Source: Verrucomicrobiia bacterium
GTDB lineage: Bacteria > Verrucomicrobiota > Verrucomicrobiia > Opitutales > Opitutaceae
DNA: 14,275 bases
Direction of reading: 5' to 3'
Assembly (NCBI GenBank): GCA_030424825.1
Contig: JAUHWE010000039.1
Coordinates: forward strand, 1 to 14,275
The translations under genes and the position numbers were made by a program. Positions 6,812-14,161 of the stretch are shown piece by piece. Positions within the stretch are counted from its first letter, which is position 1. The number at the start of each line of letters is the position of its first letter. The notes below the pieces were generated by a model. The model was not told the origin of the DNA and searched no databases. It worked only from the letters and a program-made list of their open reading frames with translations.

Positions 6812-8541
6812 CTTCTTGAGTTGACGTTGAGTGTTTCCTCAAGCGCGCGGCCCAGAGCCAGAATTTTACCTTCGCCAAACAGGGGTCCCCACAAACCAAT
6901 GCTGGCGGGAAAGGTTCCTCGTTCTCCTTCTGCGACGGAAGTCTCTCCAAAAGCAGGCTTAATCGCGCGTTCCTCAGATCCAACCGGCAGGCTCAGTTGA
7001 GGATGGCCGGTAAAGTTTGTAATCTGAAGCATGTTTCCGGCGAAGTTGTTCCCGATAATGACATCGACCTCCTCGAAAACCGTTTGCATCTCTTGCATAA
7101 ATCGGCGCCTCAGACGATCTGCCTGGATGTATTCGGTGGCTGGAATCAAGCGGGCCTGGCGCCAGCTGTTTGGCCAGGCTCGATCCGTCTGCCAGCGCAA
7201 TTCATCGTCGCGGTTGGACAGGGTGAGCGCTTCAAAGGCGGCGGCCGCTTCCACTAGAAGTTGAACGATGAGTCCTCGGCTATCCGTTGTGGGCAATGAG
7301 ATCTCTTTTAGCGGCACGCCGGCTGCTCGGGCAGCTTCCAGAACGGCTTGGTTTAGGGAAGAGGCATCGCTAAAGTGCTGAGGGTCGTAGCCGACTCGCA
7401 ATTTCGATAGGTCTAGATTGCCGTCGTAACCGAATTCGCTTGCGATCGAGCCTGGGTCTTGAGGATCGTATCCATTAATCACTTGCATTACGATTGCCGT
7501 ATCTTCGACGGACCGGCAGATCGGGCCGATCTTGTCGAGGCTCCAGCAGAGTGTCATGCCTCCCGTGCGTCCGACACGTCCGAAGGTAGGACGGAGCCCG
7601 GTTGCGCCGCATCGCACGGATGGACTGATGATTGAGCCGAGTGTTTCGGTACCGATTGAAAAGGCCACTAGACCGGCCGCTGTGGCCGCTGCGGATCCTG
7701 CGCTGGAACCTGAAGACCCTTCTCGGGTATCCCATGGATTCCGAGTTACTCCGCCAAACCAGATGTCACCATAGGCGATGGCGCCGCAACTGGTTTTCCC
7801 TAGGAGTACGGCACCGGCCTCACGAAGTTTTTGAACGATGTGCCCGTCCGATTTTGGAATTCGATCGCGATAGGGGCCGGCGCCCCAGGTAGTGGGAATT
7901 CCTTTGGTGTCAAATAGGTCCTTCAAGCCATAAGGCAACCCGTGTAACCGTCCGCGATACTGTCCTCGCTGGATCTCCGCATCTGCTTGCCTTGCCTGTT
8001 CTCGTGCTAGATCGGGAGTTAATGTAATGAAGCATTCAAGCTTTTCACCAAAGGTTTGAATACGGCTTAGGTAGAGTTCGGTCAGTTCCAGGCTCGTGAT
8101 TTGGCGGGTCCGAACCCAGTGGGCCAAATCGGAAAGCGGCGCAAATGCGATGTCCTCCGAATTGTCTGAAAATGGGTTGGGTTTGGCGGCCAAACCAAAG
8201 AGAGAATTACGAGTGTCATACTGATTTCCCGGTAACCGTGGATCGAATACTTGGGCCGGAGCTAAGGAATTGGGATGATTGAATGATCTGATTGCCCGTA
8301 GATTCTCTAAGTGCTCTTCCCAGTTTGAGAGAAACTGATTCCATTCCGCTTCCGTATACTTAAATTCCAGGAGCGCTTCGATATCGCGAGTCGATTGCTG
8401 CACTGTATCCACTGCGGGGGGCGTTTCGACCTCTGACCGGGATTCTGGCTTAGGGTTGCATCCAGCTGCGAACAGTCCGAGGCTGCTTCCGGACACTGCT
8501 AGAAATTTTCGCCGATCAAACGAGGGGTCCAACTTTGACAT
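6793..8541 (-). CDS. Amidase-signature-family hydrolase, Tat lipoprotein
   Basis: 582 residues from the ATG at 8539-8541; a TTG two codons upstream is less likely. The leader has twin arginines (DRRKFLAVSGSS) and a lipobox LFAAGC with Cys28, so a Tat-exported lipoprotein is expected. After a linker and helical region of about 100 residues, the amidase-signature domain starts near 130. Lys207 lies in GLPYGLKDLFDTKG, the cis-Ser is Ser279 in EGSSGSSAGSAAA, and the nucleophile is Ser303 in GTETLGSIISPS, 24 residues on as in malonamidase E2 and FAAH. The variant TLGS in place of TGGS is known in one branch of GatA-related amidases. All catalytic residues are present. It hydrolyses an amide, substrate unknown. 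It is not GatA: there is an export leader and no gatB/gatC alongside. It is the last gene of the permease-sulfatase-amidase unit, 164 bp after the sulfatase. Confidence 0.88.
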   Translation of the reverse strand: MSKLDPSFDRRKFLAVSGSSLGLFAAGCNPKPESRSEVETPPAVDTVQQSTRDIEALLEFKYTEAEWNQFLSNWEEHLENLRAIRSFNHPNSLAPAQVFDPRLPGNQYDTRNSLFGLAAKPNPFSDNSEDIAFAPLSDLAHWVRTRQITSLELTELYLSRIQTFGEKLECFITLTPDLAREQARQADAEIQRGQYRGRLHGLPYGLKDLFDTKGIPTTWGAGPYRDRIPKSDGHIVQKLREAGAVLLGKTSCGAIAYGDIWFGGVTRNPWDTREGSSGSSAGSAAATAAGLVAFSIGTETLGSIISPSVRCGATGLRPTFGRVGRTGGMTLCWSLDKIGPICRSVEDTAIVMQVINGYDPQDPGSIASEFGYDGNLDLSKLRVGYDPQHFSDASSLNQAVLEAARAAGVPLKEISLPTTDSRGLIVQLLVEAAAAFEALTLSNRDDELRWQTDRAWPNSWRQARLIPATEYIQADRLRRRFMQEMQTVFEEVDVIIGNNFAGNMLQITNFTGHPQLSLPVGSEERAIKPAFGETSVAEGERGTFPASIGLWGPLFGEGKILALGRALEETLNVNSRRPDLGA

Positions 8542-8705
8542 GCCCAAATACTAGAGGCACGAACGAGATCAGGCAAGGACCGATACGGCCTAGGGATCGA
8601 ATGCCTGTCGAATGGAGCAGTGTCGTGAGGGTTTCGGAGAGGCTCCGTTCGTATTCTGCTCAGGCTGAAGCGCTGAGCTGCTTTTATCTCCGTTTCGAGA
8701 AGGTA
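8542..8705. other. Spacer between sulfatase and amidase genes
   Basis: 164 bp without a gene. No strong Shine-Dalgarno sequence precedes the amidase ATG and no T-tailed hairpin follows the sulfatase, so read-through from the sulfatase is possible, but a separate amidase promoter cannot be excluded. Confidence 0.35.
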
Positions 8706-10352
8706 TCAATCGTGCGGATGGGGCATCCAGTCGGTGTAGATGCCCTTGGCGTTGCGGGCAGCTTCCAGCTGGTTCCATTCCACCACACCGACCCGGCTAG
8801 CCCAGGCTTGGTATTTTTCGAATAGCTCGGTACGAAGTTCTGGATACGTGGTGGCGAGGTCATTCATTTCGCTGCGATCTTCTTCCATATTGTAAAGCTC
8901 CCAGTCTTCCCGGTCCCAGCGTTTGACGAGTTTCCATTTTCCTTCTCGATAGGCGCAGTTCCCTTCGTGCTCCCAGGCCAAGGGTGGGCGATTCGGGTCA
9001 TCGCTGTTGAATGTGCCTTTCAAGCTGCTTCCCTCCATCGGGAGAATGGGAAGCCCGTCTCGCTCTTGCGGCCAATCAGTGCCAGACGCATCCACGATGG
9101 TAGCCATAATATCCATCAATTGACCGGTTTGGTGACGCAGCTTCCCACGTTCGGAAATTCCGTTGGGCCAATGTACGATTAACGGAGTGGCAATGCCGCC
9201 TTCGTGGACGAAGTGCTTGTATTCACGGAAAGGAGCATTGGAAAGATTGGCCCACGCAACGCCATAGCTCTGAAACGTTGTCTCGTCTCCCGGCGGGACA
9301 GAGGGATCGTTGCCATGCTTCATTAAACGCCCGTCGCGGGTGTGGGTACGGCAGGTAAGCGGTTTGGCCCGTCCTTCGCCAGCCGGCTTATCATAGGGGT
9401 AAAACGTGTCGAAAATCTCTTCAGCGCAAGCGCCATTGTCGGAGAGAAAAAAAATCAAGGTGTTGTCGAGTTCACCCTTGGCTTCGACGGAATCCACAAT
9501 TCGACCGATGCCTTGATCCATGGAACTGACTTGGGCGGCATATACTTCCATCCGGCGTTCTTGCCACGCCTTGTTCGATAATTCCTCCCAAGAAGGTTGG
9601 CTGGAATCGCGAAGGGTTAGCTGTGTATCGGGTTGCACAATACCCATGTCGATCATGCGTTTGAGGCGTTGCTCCCGCAATTGATCCCAACCGCTAGAGT
9701 ACCGGCCCTGGTACGTTTCAATGTCTTCTGGACGAGCATGTAAAGGCCAATGGGGAGCGGTATACGCAGCGAAGAGGAAGAAGGGTTGTTCGGGTTTCTG
9801 ATTACAGTGGTCTTCTATGTACGCGCACGCATTTTGGGTAATGTCATCGGTGAAATAGTAGTCTTCCTCCTGAGGTGGATCGATGGATTCGTTGTCGCGT
9901 GCCAGAGTGGGCGGATCGAAATAACTGGCTGCTCCCCCAATGATTCCGTAATTACGGTCGAAGCCGCGTGCTTGGGGCCAGTTCGAGCAATCCCCATCTT
10001 TGGACAGCTGTTGTTTGCATACATGCCATTTGCCAGAAAGATAGGTGCCGTAGCCGCCCTGCTTCAAAACTTCGGCAATGGTAACGCATTGCTTCGATAA
10101 ATTGCCACGGTACCCGTCTATGTCGTCATCAAAGTGAGCCATATGCCCCATGCCTACTTGATGGGGATTCATGCCTGTCAAAAGGCTGGCCCTGGTCGGG
10201 CAACAACGCGCTGTATTGTAAAACTGGGTATAGCGCAGACCTTGTGCAGCCAGGCGGTCCAAATGGGGGGTATCGATTTCGCCACCGAAGCAACTGATAT
10301 CGGAATAGCCCATGTCGTCGGCTAGTATGAGGATAATGTTAGGCTTTTTCAT
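8706..10352 (-). CDS. Formylglycine-dependent sulfatase (S1 family) without signal peptide
   Basis: 548 residues, a normal length for an arylsulfatase-type enzyme. Asp12-Asp13 in ADDMGYSD are calcium ligands. ARCCPTRASLLTG (48-60) is the sulfatase signature C-x-P-T-R, in which Cys50 would become formylglycine. SGKWH (106-110) supplies Lys108/His110, APHWP holds His201, and SDNGA (304-308) gives Asp305/Asn306. SNAPFREYKHFVHEGGIATP in the C-terminal half is typical of the arylsulfatase branch. It hydrolyses a sulfate ester, substrate unknown. The protein begins MKKPNIILILADD, straight into the first catalytic strand, and a stop 12 codons upstream with no intervening start rules out a longer leader. 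Most sulfatases in this type of bacterium are exported, so a cytoplasmic enzyme is notable. It starts 47 bp after the permease stop. The maturation enzyme is not in the window. Confidence 0.93.
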   Translation of the reverse strand: MKKPNIILILADDMGYSDISCFGGEIDTPHLDRLAAQGLRYTQFYNTARCCPTRASLLTGMNPHQVGMGHMAHFDDDIDGYRGNLSKQCVTIAEVLKQGGYGTYLSGKWHVCKQQLSKDGDCSNWPQARGFDRNYGIIGGAASYFDPPTLARDNESIDPPQEEDYYFTDDITQNACAYIEDHCNQKPEQPFFLFAAYTAPHWPLHARPEDIETYQGRYSSGWDQLREQRLKRMIDMGIVQPDTQLTLRDSSQPSWEELSNKAWQERRMEVYAAQVSSMDQGIGRIVDSVEAKGELDNTLIFFLSDNGACAEEIFDTFYPYDKPAGEGRAKPLTCRTHTRDGRLMKHGNDPSVPPGDETTFQSYGVAWANLSNAPFREYKHFVHEGGIATPLIVHWPNGISERGKLRHQTGQLMDIMATIVDASGTDWPQERDGLPILPMEGSSLKGTFNSDDPNRPPLAWEHEGNCAYREGKWKLVKRWDREDWELYNMEEDRSEMNDLATTYPELRTELFEKYQAWASRVGVVEWNQLEAARNAKGIYTDWMPHPHD

Positions 10353-10399
10353 CGATTCGTTTTTAGATTCGCAATGAGCGTATCCAGATCAGGGATTTC

Positions 10400-11830
10400 T
10401 CAGTTTAGCGGCAATACGTTCGAGGCGATCATGGAGACAATCAAGCCGACAAAAGCCATAATCGTGGCCATCACAGAAAAGTTTGTCAGTGTTTCACTTT
10501 CCGTCATACCGCTCATCTTGCTGATGACCCAAAAGCCGCTGTCATTCATCCAGGGAACCGGTTTGGATCCAAATCCAATCACCATTGCCAAATAGATGGG
10601 ATGAAAACCCAGAATCTCCGGCGCCGCCATGGGACCCAGGATTCCGACAGAGGTAATCATAGCAACCGTCGCAGAGCCTTGAACGGTTCGAATCATGGCG
10701 GTCAAGAGGAACGCCATCGGCAGGAACCACACTCCACCTGCTACGTCGATTTGCTCGACCACGCCTCGAATGCCTGATTGTTGCAGCATGCCACCAAAGG
10801 CGCCACCCGCGCAGGTGATCATCAGGACAATTCCACCGCTGGCGAGCGCGGACTGCATCGCCTCCTTGACGGCTTGCTGACCGCCGCCCTTTATCTGAAA
10901 GAGAGTGAATAGACCCACGCTTGCTCCTATGGTGAGAGCCACGTTTTTGTCGCCCAGCAAGCCGACCGTAGTCGCGACTCCCGAAGGCAGCTCTAGGCCA
11001 GCCGCTCCGACTATCCCAGTGAGAATGGTTTTACCGGATAAAAGAACGAGCGGCAATAGAATCGGGGCCATGGACAGCCATAGATTGGGCAGCTCCGCAT
11101 CGGTGATCTCGTCCCATTTCTGCATTTTCTCGTCTCTGCCTTCTTCGAGGTCGCGAAAAGGGATGGGCCTTCTTTTGTTGATCCACTTCGCGTATACCAT
11201 TCCGCTCATGGCGGCGATTCCGCCAACGATAATTCCGGAGATCATCATCATGCCAATGTCGATTCCGAGCTGCTCGGCTACAAACAGAGGTCCGGGGGTA
11301 GGGGGTATTTGTGAATGGGCGATGGAACCTCCTGCGATAATCGCGAGGATGTATAGGCCGTAGTTCTTCTTGGTTGATGCCGCCAGGGCTTTAGCGAGCG
11401 GTACTAGTAAATAGAATACAGTGTCAAAGAATACCGGAATGCCTAGGAAGAATCCGCTGGCACCCATTGCGGCAGGGGCTCGCTTTTCGCCCAGCATCTT
11501 CAGGATCGCCCGAACAATCCGAAGCGCGGCACCGCTATCCAGTAGGCACTTGCCAATGATGGATGCCATACAGATCACGATCCCTATTTTTCCACACGTA
11601 ACACCGAATGCCGTCGCCACCCGGAGACCGAAGGGTGAATTTGCCAGGCTGGCGGCTTCGGCGGCCGTTTTGCCTTCCCCCAGCCAGTAGCCCACAATCA
11701 AATCTGGGGCGGAAAGCGCTGCCACCGCCATCGCGGCCAGTGTGAGGGTAAAGAAAGCGTGTAGTTTAAAATAAAGGATGCCAACGAAAACAATGACTAT
11801 TCCGATGAAGAGAACAAACAGGGGGTCCAT
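10400..11830 (-). CDS. GntP-family gluconate/sugar-acid:H+ symporter
   Basis: 476 residues with 12 or more hydrophobic segments; family members are usually about 440-450. Diagnostic GntP motifs are GIPVFFDTVFYLLVPLA (130-146), GGSIAHSQIPPTPGPLFVA (167-185) and FGSKPVPWMNDSGFWVISK near the C-terminus. Characterised GntP proteins (GntT, GntP, IdnT and relatives) are inner-membrane proton symporters for gluconate, idonate or similar hydroxy-acids. The start is the ATG at 11828-11830, without a clear Shine-Dalgarno sequence. It heads a minus-strand unit with the sulfatase and amidase and is divergent from a secreted PQQ-type aldose dehydrogenase, whose product would be an aldonate or aldonolactone. 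That pairing supports uptake of a sugar acid; the exact substrate is not readable. Confidence 0.92.
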   Translation of the reverse strand: MDPLFVLFIGIVIVFVGILYFKLHAFFTLTLAAMAVAALSAPDLIVGYWLGEGKTAAEAASLANSPFGLRVATAFGVTCGKIGIVICMASIIGKCLLDSGAALRIVRAILKMLGEKRAPAAMGASGFFLGIPVFFDTVFYLLVPLAKALAASTKKNYGLYILAIIAGGSIAHSQIPPTPGPLFVAEQLGIDIGMMMISGIIVGGIAAMSGMVYAKWINKRRPIPFRDLEEGRDEKMQKWDEITDAELPNLWLSMAPILLPLVLLSGKTILTGIVGAAGLELPSGVATTVGLLGDKNVALTIGASVGLFTLFQIKGGGQQAVKEAMQSALASGGIVLMITCAGGAFGGMLQQSGIRGVVEQIDVAGGVWFLPMAFLLTAMIRTVQGSATVAMITSVGILGPMAAPEILGFHPIYLAMVIGFGSKPVPWMNDSGFWVISKMSGMTESETLTNFSVMATIMAFVGLIVSMIASNVLPLN

Positions 11831-12047
11831 ATGGGGTCGTTTCTAGGCAGGCTGTCCCTTGATGTCATGCAAATAATGGGATGGGTTAGCCGAAGTGGAT
11901 GGCATGCGGCTTAATCGGCTAGGACAGGGACACTATCCGCATACGGCACTCTCCGGGATTCGGGTGCTGATTTGTCGCTCGATCAGAGTTCATCATGCGA
12001 GTTGCCTATTGGTGGTTTTTTTGATTCAAATTTGGAATCGATAAAAA
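11831..12047. promoter_or_regulatory. Divergent control region between permease and dehydrogenase
   Basis: A 217-bp shared upstream region. It holds two nested inverted repeats: TGTCCCT (11853-11859) with AGGGACA (11926-11932), and inside it TAGCCGA (11887-11893) with TCGGCTA (11915-11921), with a further AGCCG/CGGCT option (11888-11892, 11907-11911). These could be operator half-sites or a structured leader on the permease side. A T7 run followed by GATTCAAAT lies 20-40 bases before the dehydrogenase ATG. No confident -35/-10 pairs were assigned. Confidence 0.45.
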
Positions 12048-13523
12048 ATGAATATTCCAAAGCTACCTCGCTCCCTAAGACTTTTGCCACTTGTCGCCAC
12101 CTGCCTGATAGGCGTGAGCGTTTCGTACGGGACGCATCATGGGAAGGCCGACTCGAAAAAGGTGCCCGTTCCCCTCAAAAACCCCATTGAGGCAAAGATT
12201 GAGAAGGGCGACATCGTGGTTGCGGTGGAAAAGCGCTTTCGGCTGCCGCGCCTAGAGGACATGAGTACGGGTGGGGCCACTACGGAGGCCCATGCGCGGG
12301 TTCAGTACTTGAATCCTGTCGGTGACGGATCGGGTCGAGTGGCCATTTGCGATTTGAGAGGGGCCCTCTATTTGGCGAATGCTGACGGGAAAACGGCCCA
12401 GCTTTACCTGAATCACCGCGATTATCCCGTTTCCTTCGACAACTCCTCCATGCCCAATGAAACCGGATTCGCAGGATTTGCGTTTCACCCCGACTTTTCT
12501 AGCAAGGGTCGACCGGGATTCGGGAAATTCTACACCGCCTTCAGCGCGACCAGCGGCTCGGGCGAGGCAGACTACCTCAAGGACGATGCCGGGAGCCACG
12601 AGAGCGTGATCTATGAATGGACGACGGCGGACCCTGGGGCCATCCCGTTCAGGGGGACCTATCGTGAGATCTTTCGAATCGGCCAATTCGCGGCCAATCA
12701 CAATATTGGTACGCTCTCCTTCAATCCAAAGGCAAAAAGAAGGTCCTCCGATTACGGAAATCTGTATTTTAGTCTCGGTGACGGTGGAGCGGCCTTTGAT
12801 CCAAAAGAATATGGCCAATCGCTAGAGGTTCCACAAAGCGCGATCCTGAGGATTGATCCACTCGGGCGTTCCGAAGGCAGGGCGTATGGGATTCCCAATG
12901 ACAACCCCTTTGTTTCACATCCCAATGCGGCTCCGGAAATTTGGGCCTACGGGTTACGGCATCCACAGCATTTCTCGTTTGATAGAAAAGGGCGGATGTT
13001 TATCTGCGATATTGGCCAGAAGGAGGTCGAGGAAGTGAACCTTGGCGTTGCGGGGGGCAACTTTGGGTGGCGTATTCGGGAAGGTACCTTTGCTTCCGGT
13101 TTTGGCATTGAAGGATTGGAAGTCGGTCCGGTTTTCGATATAGCCCATGAGGGCGCGGAAAAATTCATTGATCCCGTGGCTCAGTACGATCACGAGGAAG
13201 GAAGAGCCATTGGGGGCGGATTTGTCTATGAGGGCAAAAGAATCAAGGCTCTGAAAGGGAAATTTGTATTCGCAGATATTGTACGAGGTCGTCTGTTTTA
13301 TATAGATGCAGCGAAATTGAAACCAGGAAAGCCCGCTGAGATAAAGGAGTTACGTCTCGTGTTTGACGGCAAAGAGCGGGATCTGATCGACGAAGCCGGA
13401 TACCCGAACACGTATCACTCCGGCTTGCGTGCCGATCTCCGCATGGGAATTGACGAAGACAAAGAGCTCTACCTGCTGACCAAGGGAGACGGCTGGGTGC
13501 GTAAGCTCGTGCCAGCGAAGTGA
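12048..13523 (+). CDS. Secreted PQQ-dependent glucose/sorbosone-type aldose dehydrogenase
   Basis: 491 residues. A Sec leader covers about residues 1-28 (KLPRSLRLLPLVATCLIGVSVSYG). The rest is a six-bladed propeller of the glucose/sorbosone dehydrogenase (GSDH) family. GFAGFAFHPDF (140-150) is the usual blade-1 motif. NHNIGTLSFNP (217-227) holds the candidate catalytic base His218; LYFSLGDGG (239-247) and IWAYGLRHPQHFSFD (298-312, Arg304) are conserved cofactor and sugar-site segments; GGNFGWRIREG, GGGFVYEG and GKFVFADIVRGRLF follow in order. Known relatives oxidise aldoses at C1 with PQQ and Ca2+ in the periplasm. Substrate and true PQQ use are inferred, since some GSDH-fold proteins do not use PQQ, and no pqq genes are in the window. 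It is divergent from the GntP permease gene. Confidence 0.9.
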   Translation: MNIPKLPRSLRLLPLVATCLIGVSVSYGTHHGKADSKKVPVPLKNPIEAKIEKGDIVVAVEKRFRLPRLEDMSTGGATTEAHARVQYLNPVGDGSGRVAICDLRGALYLANADGKTAQLYLNHRDYPVSFDNSSMPNETGFAGFAFHPDFSSKGRPGFGKFYTAFSATSGSGEADYLKDDAGSHESVIYEWTTADPGAIPFRGTYREIFRIGQFAANHNIGTLSFNPKAKRRSSDYGNLYFSLGDGGAAFDPKEYGQSLEVPQSAILRIDPLGRSEGRAYGIPNDNPFVSHPNAAPEIWAYGLRHPQHFSFDRKGRMFICDIGQKEVEEVNLGVAGGNFGWRIREGTFASGFGIEGLEVGPVFDIAHEGAEKFIDPVAQYDHEEGRAIGGGFVYEGKRIKALKGKFVFADIVRGRLFYIDAAKLKPGKPAEIKELRLVFDGKERDLIDEAGYPNTYHSGLRADLRMGIDEDKELYLLTKGDGWVRKLVPAK

Positions 13524-13525
13524 GT

Positions 13526-13557
13526 AACCCTTAAGTGCGGGCCAAGAGTAAGGGGTT
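13526..13557 (+). terminator. Possible terminator after the dehydrogenase gene
   Basis: AACCCTT (13526-13532), 2 bases after the stop codon, can pair with AAGGGGTT (13550-13557) apart from one bulged base, giving a 7-8 bp stem with a 17-base loop. There is no T-run behind it, so this is weak. Confidence 0.25.
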
Positions 13558-13637
13558 CGGTCCTCCCTCAGAATTCTCTTAGAATGGGTCCCATAACTCT
13601 TAATCAATTTCATAAACGCTTTCACTACTAATTGTAG

Positions 13638-13712
13638 GTCGTCTCGCCGAGGCGACATTCATCCCAATTGGCGGGTCAGCCACCGACAGATCGGGGTCTC
13701 CGGCGACCCGCC
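13638..13712. repeat. Palindromic intergenic element C (two hairpins)
   Basis: First hairpin: GTCGTCTCG (13638-13646) against CGAGGCGAC (13648-13656), 9 positions with one G-T mismatch and an extremely short centre. Second: GGCGGGTC (13670-13677) against GACCCGCC (13705-13712), 8 bp perfect. The pair has the GC-rich look of elements A and B and lies directly upstream of the edge motif TGGACACTCTCT at 13748-13759, as element A lies directly upstream of the similar edge at 4318-4329. Relationship to A and B is inferred from position and style; the stems differ in sequence. Confidence 0.5.
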
Positions 13713-13748
13713 TTAACAACTTCAATCAATTAGAAAAATCGAGCTATT

Positions 13749-13859
13749 GGACACTCTCTAGGTCCACTTTGTTATATATCAAACGATTCTCATCAGGTAA
13801 GGCAACGCCCTCCGGGCGTGCCGCGTTTTTATGATCACATTCTGCGGTACGCCCTGCCT
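13749..13859. repeat. Palindromic intergenic element B, copy 2
   Basis: Matches copy 1 (4319-4467) from its left edge: GGACACTCTCTA, then CTCTACTTTGTTA-like sequence, a degenerate A/T stretch, and the arm ACGCCCTCCGGGCGTGCCGC (13805-13824), identical to copy 1 over those 20 bases. The 19-base centre (13825-13843, starting GTTTTTATGATC) matches copy 1 only as its reverse complement, at 16 of 19 positions. The right arm (13844-13859, GCGGTACGCCCTGCCT) is shorter and more decayed, and the right outer flank of copy 1 is absent. No coding capacity. Confidence 0.7.
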
Positions 13860-13966
13860 AAGGAAAAGGGCTCCGAATGCGTATCAAAAGAAATTCGATT
13901 GTTCCGATGTCGGGACTAACGTTTCAGGCTAGGAACTCTGGCGAATCGCGCGATAAGAGGGTTCAG

Positions 13967-14161
13967 CTACGATGGTTCCGAGGCGCCAGGGTGGAACTCG
14001 ATTACCACAGATTTGTTCAGGAGGAAAACGGGGACTTGCAAATCGGCTTTCGTTGAAGCCTCTTTGACCTCCGCGAGTCCATCTTCGATTCCATGCAGGC
14101 GAGCCGTAAGAGGCTCCAGTTCGAGGATGATCCTGCTCAGGAAGTCTCCAGAAAATTGCAT
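13967..14161 (-). CDS. Possible small hypothetical protein
   Basis: 64 residues from the ATG at 14159-14161. An in-frame GTG at 14176, immediately after a stop, would give 69. I recognise no family. The sequence opens MQFSGDFLSRIILELEPLTARL, has an acidic helical stretch (HGIEDGLAEVKEAST), then a strand-like VPVFLLNKSVVIEFHPG and a short polar tail. Composition is protein-like rather than shadow-like, and no other frame competes here, but there is no Shine-Dalgarno sequence and no neighbour linkage. It could be a genuine small soluble protein, a fragment of a larger lost gene, or a chance frame. Confidence 0.35.
   Translation of the reverse strand: MQFSGDFLSRIILELEPLTARLHGIEDGLAEVKEASTKADLQVPVFLLNKSVVIEFHPGASEPS

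Larger units (their letters stand above)
13524..13966. other. Non-coding stretch with palindromic elements
   Basis: About 440 bases after the dehydrogenase gene without a supportable gene on either strand. It contains the weak terminator candidate, hairpin element C (13638-13712) and copy 2 of element B (13749-13859), listed separately. The remainder, 13860-13966, shows nothing I can name. Confidence 0.5.

Noticed and set aside
10905..11363. 152-codon plus-strand frame opposite the GntP gene
   Set aside because: Antisense to conserved permease motifs and rich in Pro/Ile/Ser; a shadow of the transmembrane gene.
12252..12818. 188-codon minus-strand frame opposite the dehydrogenase gene
   Set aside because: Antisense to conserved propeller motifs, without recognisable domains.
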